Of a DNA stretch of 64,000 nucleotides, positions 35,419 to 45,220 are shown piece after piece. Under the pieces are notes generated by a model. The model was not told the DNA's origin and searched no databases. It saw only the letters and a program-made list of their open reading frames with translations. Position 1 is the stretch's first letter. Each line of letters starts with the position of its first letter. This DNA comes from Lunularia cruciata (lineage: Eukaryota > Streptophyta > Marchantiopsida > Lunulariales > Lunulariaceae), in assembly GCA_948567375.1 (NCBI GenBank), contig OX419755.1, forward strand, positions 10,421,001 through 10,485,000, given 5' to 3'. Made by a program: the position numbers and the translations under genes.

Positions 35419-35449
35419 CTTACATCCCACTAGTGATGCACGTGAAATA

Positions 35450-35970
35450 AATTTACAATTTATCTTAGATTCATTCCTTATAAAAATTTGAAATTAACAA
35501 AAGTAAAATTTGTGAAAGATATAATTTAAAATTTAGTAGGATTGAATTTGTAGATTAGCACCCATGCCAATTAAGCAAGAATGATACATAGTAACATATA
35601 TTTTTTCAATTTAAATCATTTTATTTTGATTTTGTGAAATATTCTATTTAGAAGATATAACAAAAATGATTTTACCACATATTTCATTATATCTATTCTT
35701 GAGTTTAAGGGGACTTGAACCTTAAACTAAATTTATCAACTTAAGAGGATAGGTATGTGCGTTAGGTTTGACAGGTTTGCGATATTGTACGAGAAACAAA
35801 AGAAATATAGATAATTTCAACATCCCGTTCTATCCGGCCCAGATTTTGAGTGTAGGTGCTAGTCTACAAATTCAATCGTACTGAATTTCAAATATATCTT
35901 CACAAAATATTACTTTTGGGTAATTTCAAATTTTTATAAGGAATTGAACCTAAGATAAAATGTAAATTTA
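35450..35970. repeat. Long inverted repeat (fold-back/MITE-like)
   Basis: The left arm, about 35450-35571, reads TTACAATTTATCTTAGATTC ... ATTGAATTTGTAGATTAGCA. The right arm, 35855-35970, is its reverse complement with roughly one difference per 10 bases by eye (GGTGCTAGTCTACAAATTCA ... TAAGATAAAATGTAAATTTA). Arms of about 120 bp flank a ~280-bp AT-rich centre without an ORF. A third partial arm copy lies near 35292-35320. Confidence 0.75.
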
Positions 35971-37655
35971 TGATCATAGAAAAGATATATTATACAGCGC
36001 AAACATCATCTTTATATCCAATATTTCTAAAGGTAAATTTTAGAGAAATTATTTTGATTTTACGAAGAATATTAAATCTTTATAATTAATAAATGAAAAC
36101 GAGTATATGGCCTGTTTAATATTAAATATGGAGGTGTCAATTGGTTCTAATTTCAATTTTTTGGTTCTTAAATCATTTCTGTAAATTTAAATTAACATAA
36201 TTTATCAATTATAAATCACAAGTCTAAAATTTACGTATTAGAACTTGAGGGTGTATACTCTATATCATAAATTCACAATATGTAGAACTCTGTACTAGTT
36301 CTTGAATATATAGACTAAACACTAAAACTATATAATAAAACTGAAAGGACATTTACTGGATCCTAATGCCATAAATTTCAGAATCAAAATATTTTAATAA
36401 TCTTAGGCACAAACATTAAACATGATGGAGACAAGAATCATACCAAAACCATTGAGAATTCCCTCGACTAACGTATGGGATGACTCCTTTATCTTTATGG
36501 GTTCAAAGATTATTATCGATCTTTTCGCTATGTGGCAAATTGTCTCTATCTATACATAGGGTGATCTTCTCACTCCTTAAATCTGCATAATTGAAACCCC
36601 TAAAACCACGATGTAAAGTTGATAAACACAACCACCGAAATTACCTTGATCCCCGAAATTTTCACCGTGCTATATTACACCAACATCTTGTCACGGAAAT
36701 TTTCGGTTTTCTCCAAGCGGGAACCAATTTCCATAATAGAATATTCTTCCAGTGTCAACTACAGTTATGCACCTGGTTCCCGCCTTCCGACTTGCTCTCG
36801 TACTTCGAATGCACGAGGACAGCTTGTAGTTATACGAAGCAGGTCGAATGGATCCTGAAAATCGCAGTTGATCACATTCGCTCGGTGTTTGGAGCAGGCG
36901 TTAACAGCAAACGCGGTGTGATTTCGAAGCCTGGCTGTAAAGTCTGGAGAGTTGATTTGATTCGATTCGGCGCTGTCTCGGTATTGTGGTTACAAAGATG
37001 GGAGCAGTTTCGATGTTTCGGTGTTTGATTTAAGGTCTCTCTATGGTTTGTGGCGCGGACGTAGGTGCGCTGGCAAAGCTCTTGGAGGAGTTTTTTTGAC
37101 ACAGATTGTATCGCCCTCTCTGCGTTTGTGTGGTTGTTCTGGTCCTCACATCCACCGGGATGTCTTAAATTTCACTCTTCCTTGCCGCAGAGGAGTTCTG
37201 GTTTTCTCGTTTAGTTTGCAGCTTCAGTCTGGTAGCCACAGCTACATAGAAATTAGATTTCCGCAGACCTTACCATATTCCCTATAAGCATTTCGTGAGC
37301 TATGCCAGGGTCTATGGGAGCCGGAGAAGCACGGGATCATTTGCCGACTGTAGACAGGATTATGTCTACCGATGAGTTACATCACCAAATTGATTGGCTC
37401 ATGCATAGAGAGAAGGCATGTTGCATCATTCCACGAATATTGGACTGCTACTTTATAAGTGTTTGAAGCGAAGTATCTGAATTTGCTATTTACTGATAAA
37501 ACTTTAGACAGGGATGACTTTGATTCAAGTGCGTCGGAGCCCTGGTCGCTGGCAGTATAATAACTCAACTTAATCTAACCATCCTTTAGAAGCTACTTTG
37601 TGGTTAGATTTTGAAAATCTGTATAGATACCAGGATATAGACAAGTGTGAAACCT
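35971..37655. other. AT-rich spacer and probable promoter/5' region of the FLIP-like gene
   Basis: 35971-36580 is very AT-rich without features. From about 36600 base composition rises toward genic levels. A 145-codon plus-strand frame at 36591-37028 has no motif and no consistent link to the downstream exons, so I treat 36600-37655 as upstream or 5' untranslated sequence of the next gene. Confidence 0.45.
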
Positions 37656-40600
37656 ATGGCAGCTGAATCTATCTGCTCTCGGATTTCTCAGGTTCCAAGT
37701 TCTCGAATGAAGATTCTGCTCACGTTGGCTTCCGCTTGTGGATCTAGTGGTTCCAAACTGCGTATCCTCACCGAGACACTGGCAGTATCCTACCTGATTT
37801 GATCCACATGTTGTAATTGGACTGCTGTCAGTTGCCGGATGAATATCTACTCATACTTGGAAGTGCAAAATTGTAGTCTATTCATATGCTCCACTAAAGT
37901 TGCTATCCTTGACGGCTTGATGGAAATGCTGGGAAGAGCAACGATATGCTGGAGCTGAAGCCTTGGAGTGGAGGACATGCATCATCCAAGCTGCTGGCAA
38001 CACAGCAGGGACGATCAAGGAAATTGTCGAAAGCTTTGTTTTGCTTTGTGTAAAGGCAAACACCTGGTGTACGCAAATAGTTCCTGCTGATTTGCAGGGA
38101 ACATTCTCCGAGAAGGAATTGCCTATTGGCGGCCTCCTTAAGGTACATTCTTTCATAGCTTGCAATCCAACTCAACTCAAACTCAAGTTACGTGGAGAAG
38201 CCTTAGATTTGTCTTTCATTGTGTCAGATTGTTCCTTCAACACTCCCCTGACATCAAAGTCGGCTTCAAAGCACTCTACGTACCGACGGATGAGCAGCTA
38301 GACACCGAAGTTTTCTGGGAAGTGGGAGGAATCTCCTGAACTTTTTATTTATCCCTATTTGCTTGATTATTTCAGATCGAAAGGGAGTTGCTACTGTTAA
38401 ACATAGCAATTTTGGAGGGAATGGTGGACAAGTACTCACCTACAGAACCGCTGCGGCTGGAAGAGCGTTTGGCTCACGATCTGGAAAACTTGATAATCAG
38501 TTCGTTTGAGATCGTGAAGGTTTTCTACCTCTCATCCATGGTGAGTTTTCACCCGGCAATAACCAATCTCGTCAAGATTCAAGCCTCACTACTTGATTCG
38601 TCATATCAACATAGTTTCATGATTTACAGGACTTGTATATGTACTTGTATACGCTTACACATCCTCCTGTCGTACGACAGAAGAGGTTGGGTGCTTTGGT
38701 GAACTTGCGCTTTTCCCTTTAGGCCTACGTCTCTTCAATCTTGTGATCTTCTACAGCGTGGTGTTCCTTCCAAGTGATGAAGGTTGTTCAATGTGTCTCG
38801 TTTGTTGTGCAGAAAAGACCTTCCCTGCAGTCCAGAGACGATGAGGATTTGAGGAAGAAATGCCACGAACTTCTAAGCTTGACATTTCGTCTGGTGTATA
38901 CTTTTCGACGGCATCTAGAGAGCAACTCGCTTTCTGTTTCTGGCTTATCTCAAAGGGGAAGTATTGAAGACTTGGGGTCTAGTGGATGGCAACCTCAGTT
39001 AACTGCAATTCGCATTGTTCGATCTTCTATCAAGTCCTTCACTGAACTTGGAGACTTATCTACCAAAGGTGGACTAACTTCTCTTGGCCTGCTGAATATA
39101 TCCTGGAAGAGCATCACTGCCTTGCTACAAGTAGAGGAGGGACGAGAAGCTGTGGCATCAGTTGTGGACATAACCCACATAATATCGTCCCTGCTGCACC
39201 ACGCTGCACACGCATTAAAATTGGCTGTTCAAAGCTGGTTATTGTCCGTAAACTCTGGAGAGAAGGATTCTCGAAGGCTTTGTATACCGATCAAGTTCTT
39301 CCTACAGATGGCAGAAAAAGTCACATCTTTCTATCCGGAGAAGGCTATTATGGCGAGCAAATCCTTGGTATCCTGCGTGTCCAAAATTTATGCATCTCTT
39401 CTTCTCCACTATAAAGATGCCTTTGTCCAAAAGACAGCTTTGCAGGTTTTAGCGGAACTCGTCGTCCCTACAGCAGTCGATGTCTTGCATAATCTTCTTG
39501 TTTCACGGAGTATAGAAGCGGCGAATAAAGTCCAGCTTTTACGAACTATTACCTCTGACGACGATGATTTAGAGTCTTTCCATTCTATCACTGATTTGGA
39601 TGGAGGACAAGAAGACGATGAAACACTGGACGAGGTCTTTAACGATAAGCCTACAGGTTTAGGGCTGCTCAAAACTGGTCGACTTGCACTGTTTCTCTCA
39701 CTTCTGCAACTCTCGCGCCAATACGAGACAGCTCTGCTACTTGAAATGACCAGTAAACTTCAGTGGCTTCTTGAGGCTGTTCCGGAGCAAGGTGTTTACG
39801 TTGTATTAACGCAGGCCAGACTTTTGCCAATGAGTAGCGCGGAGGGCAAATTAACTTGGAAGTTCCAGTTGACTTTCAGTTGGATGTCACTCGCTTTACA
39901 AGCCTTTGCGGGCTTTGCAGCCAGAGAAGAGCCAATCTGGACCGAGTTACAATATTTTCTCTTTGAGAACGTTTTGCATCCTTGTGCCACTTGCAGAGAG
40001 CTCGTTTTGGACTTATGGTGCTTTATCATTCGTCAATCTGATGCAAGTTCTGCGCAAAGGCACATAGACTTGTTGCTTTCTCTTCTTCAAGATTTGGTGG
40101 CTGCCAAGAAGGATTCCACTCTGATGCGGAGGGTGGCCAGAGTCCTGTGTACCCTGTTGGAAGAAGCACCGGAGGCAGTGGCCGCGCGTATACATGCAGT
40201 TGTCTTCGAGGAAAATCCTTTCACCAGCGAATTTCAGGCCAATGTTGCCACTGTCCTTCTTGAGGAAGGTTACTCTCTTGCTCTACTCAACGATGGCATG
40301 AGAAAGGAAAGTTTGGACCGCTTGATGACCTACTGCATTGGAGGGGGGAAGGATATTCTGAAGGGTCTCGAACTCCACGATAGTGACCCCTCCATGTTTA
40401 CTCCACAGAAGCAGGCCCTTACATGTCTACAGCTTCTTCTCTGTGAAAGGTAATAGCTTTATGTGGTCCCAACTTTGTTGCAAAATTTTAGTAGCAAGCA
40501 AAAAGTTGTAGACTTATATACGCGTCTGAGTACGCTTTCTCACATCTGGATCCATGCCATCACCCTGAAATCTGCGTGCTAAGCTCCTTCATTTCTTTGC

Positions 40601-41586
40601 AGTGGAGAGGTGTATAATTTTCCAACGGCAGTATTATCTTGGACTAATGAGCTCAAAATCAAGATGAACTGGCTACTGAAATATCTTGTTTATCGTTTGT
40701 TGTCCTATACAGTGCTTTTCGAGGTGATGAGGTTGAAGACGTGTTGATGCAGGAGATACATGATATTGCTCAGGACCTGCTATTGAGGCATACCCAAGAT
40801 GATGTCATGTTTCCAGATTCTCAGAGTGCCGACCTCGTCAGCCGGGCCTTGAGTTTAATTCCTCACGTTCAGCATCTGCTTAAACCCTCATTCATCCAGA
40901 CTCTACTCTCAAAGCTTCATGACTGCTGTAAGTCGGCCGCTCAGAACTCGTGTAGCCAGGAGCTCAAGCAGGCACTACCAGAATTCTTGGCAAACCTTAG
41001 CGAGATTTCCCTCACGGAACAGGAAGACAATCCGGCCATCAAGGCCTTATGGGGACTCTATCATCTAGTGCTGAGAGAGAGGCACTGGGCGTTGGTGCAC
41101 ATGGGCCTCGCATCTTTTAGTCACTACGCCTCGCACACGACCTGCCAAGAGCTTTGGCGCTTTGTACCTCAAGATGCAGCTTTGGCGCTCAAAAGGAATT
41201 CAGTGGAAGATTCAAGTGGAGACCTGTTCATGAGTGCCCTCAAAGCTTTTATTGAAAAGGAGTGCGCCCAAAATTCTTTAGTTATCCTTGACGAAGAGCT
41301 GGTACTTCTGAAAAACGAAGGCGCTTTGATTCACAAATCAACTCCCGGAACAGATTGGAGGCACGATAGTCCGGAACTGGAACAGATGGATACTGACCAA
41401 GTCAGCAGAGACAGGAGGGAAATTCTGCAAGCCTTGGATATGATCTGGAATGGAATTGCAGTATTGAAGGATAGAGTTCCAAGTTTGCTGGCAGCAAGCC
41501 ATGGGGCTGCTCAGCAGTGGCAAAGCATAAGCACCCGCCTTGCAGAATTCAATGAAGCAGTTCGTGCTCTACAAAAACTGAAGTAA
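37656..41586 (+). CDS. FLIP: FIGNL1-interacting regulator of recombination-like protein (FLIP / FIRRM, C1orf112 homolog)
   Basis: Proposed exons: 37656-37784, 37939-38142, 38228-38321, 38376-38540, 38813-40449 and 40713-41586, about 1,030 residues. The last three exons join in phase (0, then AG|T between exons 5 and 6) and are secure. The first three are tentative, and the exon 2/3 junction does not restore the frame with any AG I can see. The C-terminal exon carries the family signature: LWGLYHLVLRERHWALVHMG, then ELWRFVPQDAALAL, followed by a C-terminal helix with a Trp/Gln-rich turn. Known FLIP/FIRRM proteins are helical-repeat partners of the AAA ATPase FIGNL1 that limit RAD51/DMC1 and meiotic crossovers. 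That function is carried over from the family. Much of exon 5 is predicted to be alpha-helical, with an acidic insert (SDDDDLESF / EDDETLDE) near its middle. Confidence 0.8.
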
Positions 41587-41873
41587 CTGTGTCGAAAGCT
41601 GAATGTCACAAGATAAAAGTCGACGCACCACTGGCACCAGAATTGAAGAACATCATGTGAGTCCCGAATTTTCCTTCTTTTAAATCTCCCCTTGAGACTC
41701 TACCTTGTCCAGTGCAGTCACAAGAGTGGTCGTAGAGTCGATCTATGAACAAAGCTATCAAGAGCCCTTGTAATTCGTGGCACTTCCTTTTCGGACGACG
41801 ATTTCTAGCAGCAATCCTACCTGGTGGGCATCACCGTTGAAATTATAGTTTTCACGGAGACGTAACATCGTCT

Positions 41874-41946
41874 GGGGGTGTAGCTCACATGGTAGAGCGA
41901 TCGCTTTGCATGCGATAGGCACGGGGATCGATACCCCGCACCTCCA
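41874..41946 (+). tRNA. trnA-UGC: tRNA-Ala (anticodon TGC)
   Basis: The 73-nt cloverleaf folds cleanly: acceptor GGGGGTG with CACCTCC and discriminator A, D-arm GCTC/GAGC, anticodon stem ATCGC/GCGAT with loop TTTGCAT (anticodon TGC at 41907-41909), and T-stem CGGGG/CCCCG. No intron is present. The T-loop reads ATCGATA instead of the usual TTCGATC, so the B box carries substitutions at two positions; the gene may be weakly transcribed or starting to decay. It lies about 290 bp downstream of the FLIP-like gene. Confidence 0.93.
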
Positions 41947-42217
41947 CTTCACTTTGAAACCATTGAGGCTTATACATTTTTCATTTTGTCCGATTTTGAG
42001 CCTTCCGCAATTTCTTCTCTCCTTAACAATCGATTCTTCATCTCTACACGTCATTCATGGGTTAGGATCGACACCCCAGATTCCCATATTCTTGTCTCTA
42101 CTAGCGTTCTTCTGTGGATCTCTACTTTGGTCGGCATTTGAGATCGTCTCGTTGAACATCTCTTTTGCGGCGCAGTTGTAGGTGTTGGTACTATACCCTG
42201 CAGTTCTGTGCTTAAAA
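41947..42217. other. Spacer after tRNA-Ala
   Basis: No gene visible. GGGTTAGGATCGACACCCCA near 42059 faintly echoes the tRNA T-arm region but does not fold into a tRNA. Confidence 0.4.
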
Positions 42218-42309
42218 TGGGGCCTAGCCCCATTTTACCTTTTTGGTCTCTCCCTTGTAGCTTGATGGGGTCTTCCCATCCTGCGTGTCTCTACGCGGTC
42301 GCCTTTTTC
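42218..42309 (+). repeat. Dispersed ~90-bp repeat, copy 2
   Basis: Starts TGGGGCCTAGCCCCATTTTA, continues through CTCTCCCTTGTAGCTTGATG and TCTTCCCATCC, and ends CTCTACGCGGTCGCC. The leading palindrome GGGGCCTAGCCCC is intact. Confidence 0.85.
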
Positions 42310-42524
42310 TCAGTTCTGTGCTTATCCTAGTTCTGAGTTTGATAGGTAAACCTATTGTTCGTTCTCTTTCCATCATTGCTCGACAGTCTCTTTCTTCCAG
42401 AACATATTCTTATCTCACATTACCATTTGGTTCCATTAGATTCCTGATACCCTATCCATTTTGACGGATACCATCCACTCTTCTCCCACTTCGCAGTAGG
42501 GCACATTTTTCACATAGACTCTAA

Positions 42525-42613
42525 TGGGGCTTAGCCCCATTTTACCTTTTTCATCTCTCTTTGAACGGCTCGATGGGGTCTCCCCATCCTTCATTTTTTC
42601 TACGCGGTCGCCC
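42525..42613 (+). repeat. Dispersed ~90-bp repeat, copy 3
   Basis: Preceded by ACATAGACTCTAA. Starts TGGGGCTTAGCCCCATTTTA and ends TTTTTTCTACGCGGTCGCCC. It lies 216 bp from the previous copy in the same orientation. Confidence 0.85.
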
Positions 42614-43516
42614 TTCCTTCGCTCAAACCCCACATTTGTTGATCTGTTTCATGGTTTCTATACATGATATCCGCACGTACGCCGGAATTCAGTTCGTAAT
42701 TCTATCAAGTCTGGCTGATTTGATTTTCGATTACATGGTAATCTCTATTTCGTTATATGTTTTGTATAGCGCACGAGATGCATATTAGTTGTATAATATT
42801 ATATTATTTGAACGTTATATTGTTCATTATCTTATTTTATTTTATTTTAACATTCAATTAAATTTGGTAAAATCTAGTTACTATATAATACTTATATATC
42901 TTATATTTAAATTTATAATTTATTAAATTTTATTAAATTTCTAGATTTATTTATATCCACTTGGAGGGAATGGGCACCCATGGAAGAGACATCCAACTCC
43001 AGAGTACGGCTGAATTTTCTTCATGGTCAGGTCATTTGTGCTGGTAATGACGTATTTGTCTTTCAGAAATGTTTTGTCTAGTGAAGATGCACTGTCGTGG
43101 CATCGGGAAAGGAACGGGTACCTCCACAGTTGGGGGGAGCTCAAAGGTTTTGGGTCTAGTACCGGCTCTCTATTTAGGAGGCAGAGTTAGGGATAGCCTT
43201 TTTACTGTTGATACTCTATCTGCGTTAGGGGACCGTGGCTAGAACGGACAGTCCGGGTTGGATGGCTTGGATCAGAAGTTTCACACTCGAGAAGCTTCTG
43301 TCCGCGTGCTCCGTTACGCGCAGACCGATAGAACCTTCTTACTTATAGATCTGGGCAGGAGTTTCTGTGAGGGTGAATTTGCAACAATTCTGCAATTGGT
43401 GTGTTTGTCCTTGAAGGTGATGAAAGAACGTATGGGGTTGTTCTCTGTGGGGCCTTAGAAATCTGTCATTGAGAGAGGGTCGAAACGCGAACGAAGAATT
43501 ACCGAATTGTGGAAAC
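42614..43516. other. AT-rich spacer, then upstream region of RBL14
   Basis: 42780-42950 is nearly pure A/T with no ORF. From about 43140 the composition becomes genic, and the last ~300 bp probably hold the promoter and 5' untranslated region of the rhomboid gene. I see no confident TATA box. Confidence 0.45.
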
Positions 43517-45220
43517 ATGTATCGAGGGAGAAACAGACGCGTTAGGGGTGGGAACGGGATGCTATACATGCTAGCACTGCACGCTGCCTCTCAATTTATG
43601 CAGCTTCCTCGCAAACCTCCCGTGACTGCAACCCTAATATTGGCTAACACGGTTGTTCATCTGCGACCTGGTTTTCTCGATCATGTCCTTCCCGGTGTCC
43701 CAGAGGTGTGCCTAAATCCGTATCGAGTTTTGAAGGTATGCCAACTGTGGAAGAGTAGAGCGATACTGCCTGATTCGAAAGCCAAGTTGAATTTGCTTGT
43801 CCGATATAATATGGAATTGCACAAGTGCACGGCTGCAATCTGAGTTTTGTGGTCGCAAATGCGCACATTTAGTCTTCAATTCCTTGGTCAAAATTCTCGT
43901 CTTTGCGACGAATATGGTCTTCGTTGCCATCGTTTGCATCTCCGAAGCATCGTTTGAATTCTTTCAGATGACGTATAAAGATCCCGGAGTCAATTTAGCG
44001 GCTTCATAAATCTGGCTCCCAAGGGAAGGGCCAGTAGTTGCTATCATCGTCAAAAACTCTCTAAGAATTTGATTGAAAGTGAAGAGGGTGTAGTTTTGTC
44101 TTTCCACTCAAGTTCATGATTGGGGCAAGTCAATTCCTTTCCTCGAGATTTACTCGCAGGATTAAGTACTTAGAAGGGAACGTGTTTGAGAACTTATTGG
44201 TTCTATCGGTATCTCTTTGAATTTAAAGTTGAGAGAAAGTTTGTCTCTTTTCTTTTGGTTATACTCCATGAATGATGTAGAATCTCAATCTAGTCTGCAC
44301 ATGAACTTGTTTTGATCTGGAATAGACTTTCGAAGGATTTTATGTTGGTCAAATTAAAACAGGAAAACAGTCACAGGTGTTGCTTACATGTTGTCAGTGT
44401 CGTTCTGCAGGACCGAGATGTCAAACGATTATTCCTCTCAGCGTTTTATCATGTGGACGATGCTCACCTTGTGTACAATATGATATCGCTGCTCTGGAAG
44501 GGCGTGCAGCTGGAGGGATCGATGGGGAGCAAGGAATTTGCAGGGATGGTCGGAGTTCTGTTGGGTTTATCACACGGGCTAGTCGTTGTATCAGCCAAAC
44601 TTCTGAATTCTTTTGCAGACAACCCTGGCCCCCTTTACTCCGAATGTGCTGTTGGGTTCTCAGCTGTACTTTTTGCCATGAAGACGGTCTTGAATTGGAA
44701 CTCCCCAGACTACACAAATGTATATGGTGTCCTTATTCCGTCGCGCTACGCTGCCTGGGCAGAGCTAGTAATTATTCAAATGTTTGTCCCAGGGACTTCA
44801 TTTCTCGGGCACTTATGCGGTATTCTTGCAGGTGTGTTGTACATTAATGGATCTAATTTGTTTCTTGGAACTCGAGCCCCACTCGGCTGGGTAAAGAGTG
44901 TCCTGCGTCGCCCCATTTCCCTCTTGTTGTGGCCCTTCACGGGGCTCAGGAGTCGGAGGGATAGAGGAAGGACTCATGGGCGAGGGCTGGTGGGTGGCGG
45001 AACTGCAGTTTGGCGGTGTGAAGTGTGTACATATGACAACAGAAACACCTTACTCGAGTGTGACATGTGTGGCACTCCAAAGGGCACTACTCCAGAACAC
45101 TTTGTGGATGAAACCGAACCTTCTGCTCCACCTTGGCCTGAAGACGACGTGACCTCCACTCCAATCATTGAGGAATTGCGGCAAGCTCGACTAGCACGTT
45201 TCAATAACAGATCTAGATGA
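43517..45220 (+). CDS. RBL14: Rhomboid-like protein 14 (intramembrane serine protease fold) with RanBP2-type zinc finger
   Basis: Two exons, 43517-43735 and 44411-45220, join in phase 0 across a 675-bp GT-AG intron to give 342 residues. The ATG at 43517 gives the MYRGRNRR start; no upstream ATG in frame is needed. Exon 1 holds LPRKPPVTATLILANT and NPYRVLK, and exon 2 continues FLSAFYHVDDAHLVYNM, as in plant RBL14 proteins. The rhomboid features are HLVYN (Asn near residue 96), GFSA with the candidate catalytic Ser at about 157, and GHLCGILAG with His at about 207. A RanBP2-type finger (WRCEVCTYDN ... CDMCG) lies at about 274-296, and the tail is acidic. Plant RBL14 is assigned to the mitochondrial group. 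Usual family members have GFSG; here Ala follows the Ser. Confidence 0.93.

Noticed and set aside
36591-37028. 145-codon plus-strand frame upstream of the FLIP-like gene
   Set aside because: No motif, non-conserved composition, and no phase-consistent splice to the next exons; probably promoter/5' untranslated sequence.
40600-40712. Possible extra exon in the FLIP-like gene after TTTCTTTGCAG
   Set aside because: The frame soon stops and the alternative junction at 40713 is phase-consistent and restores the family sequence.
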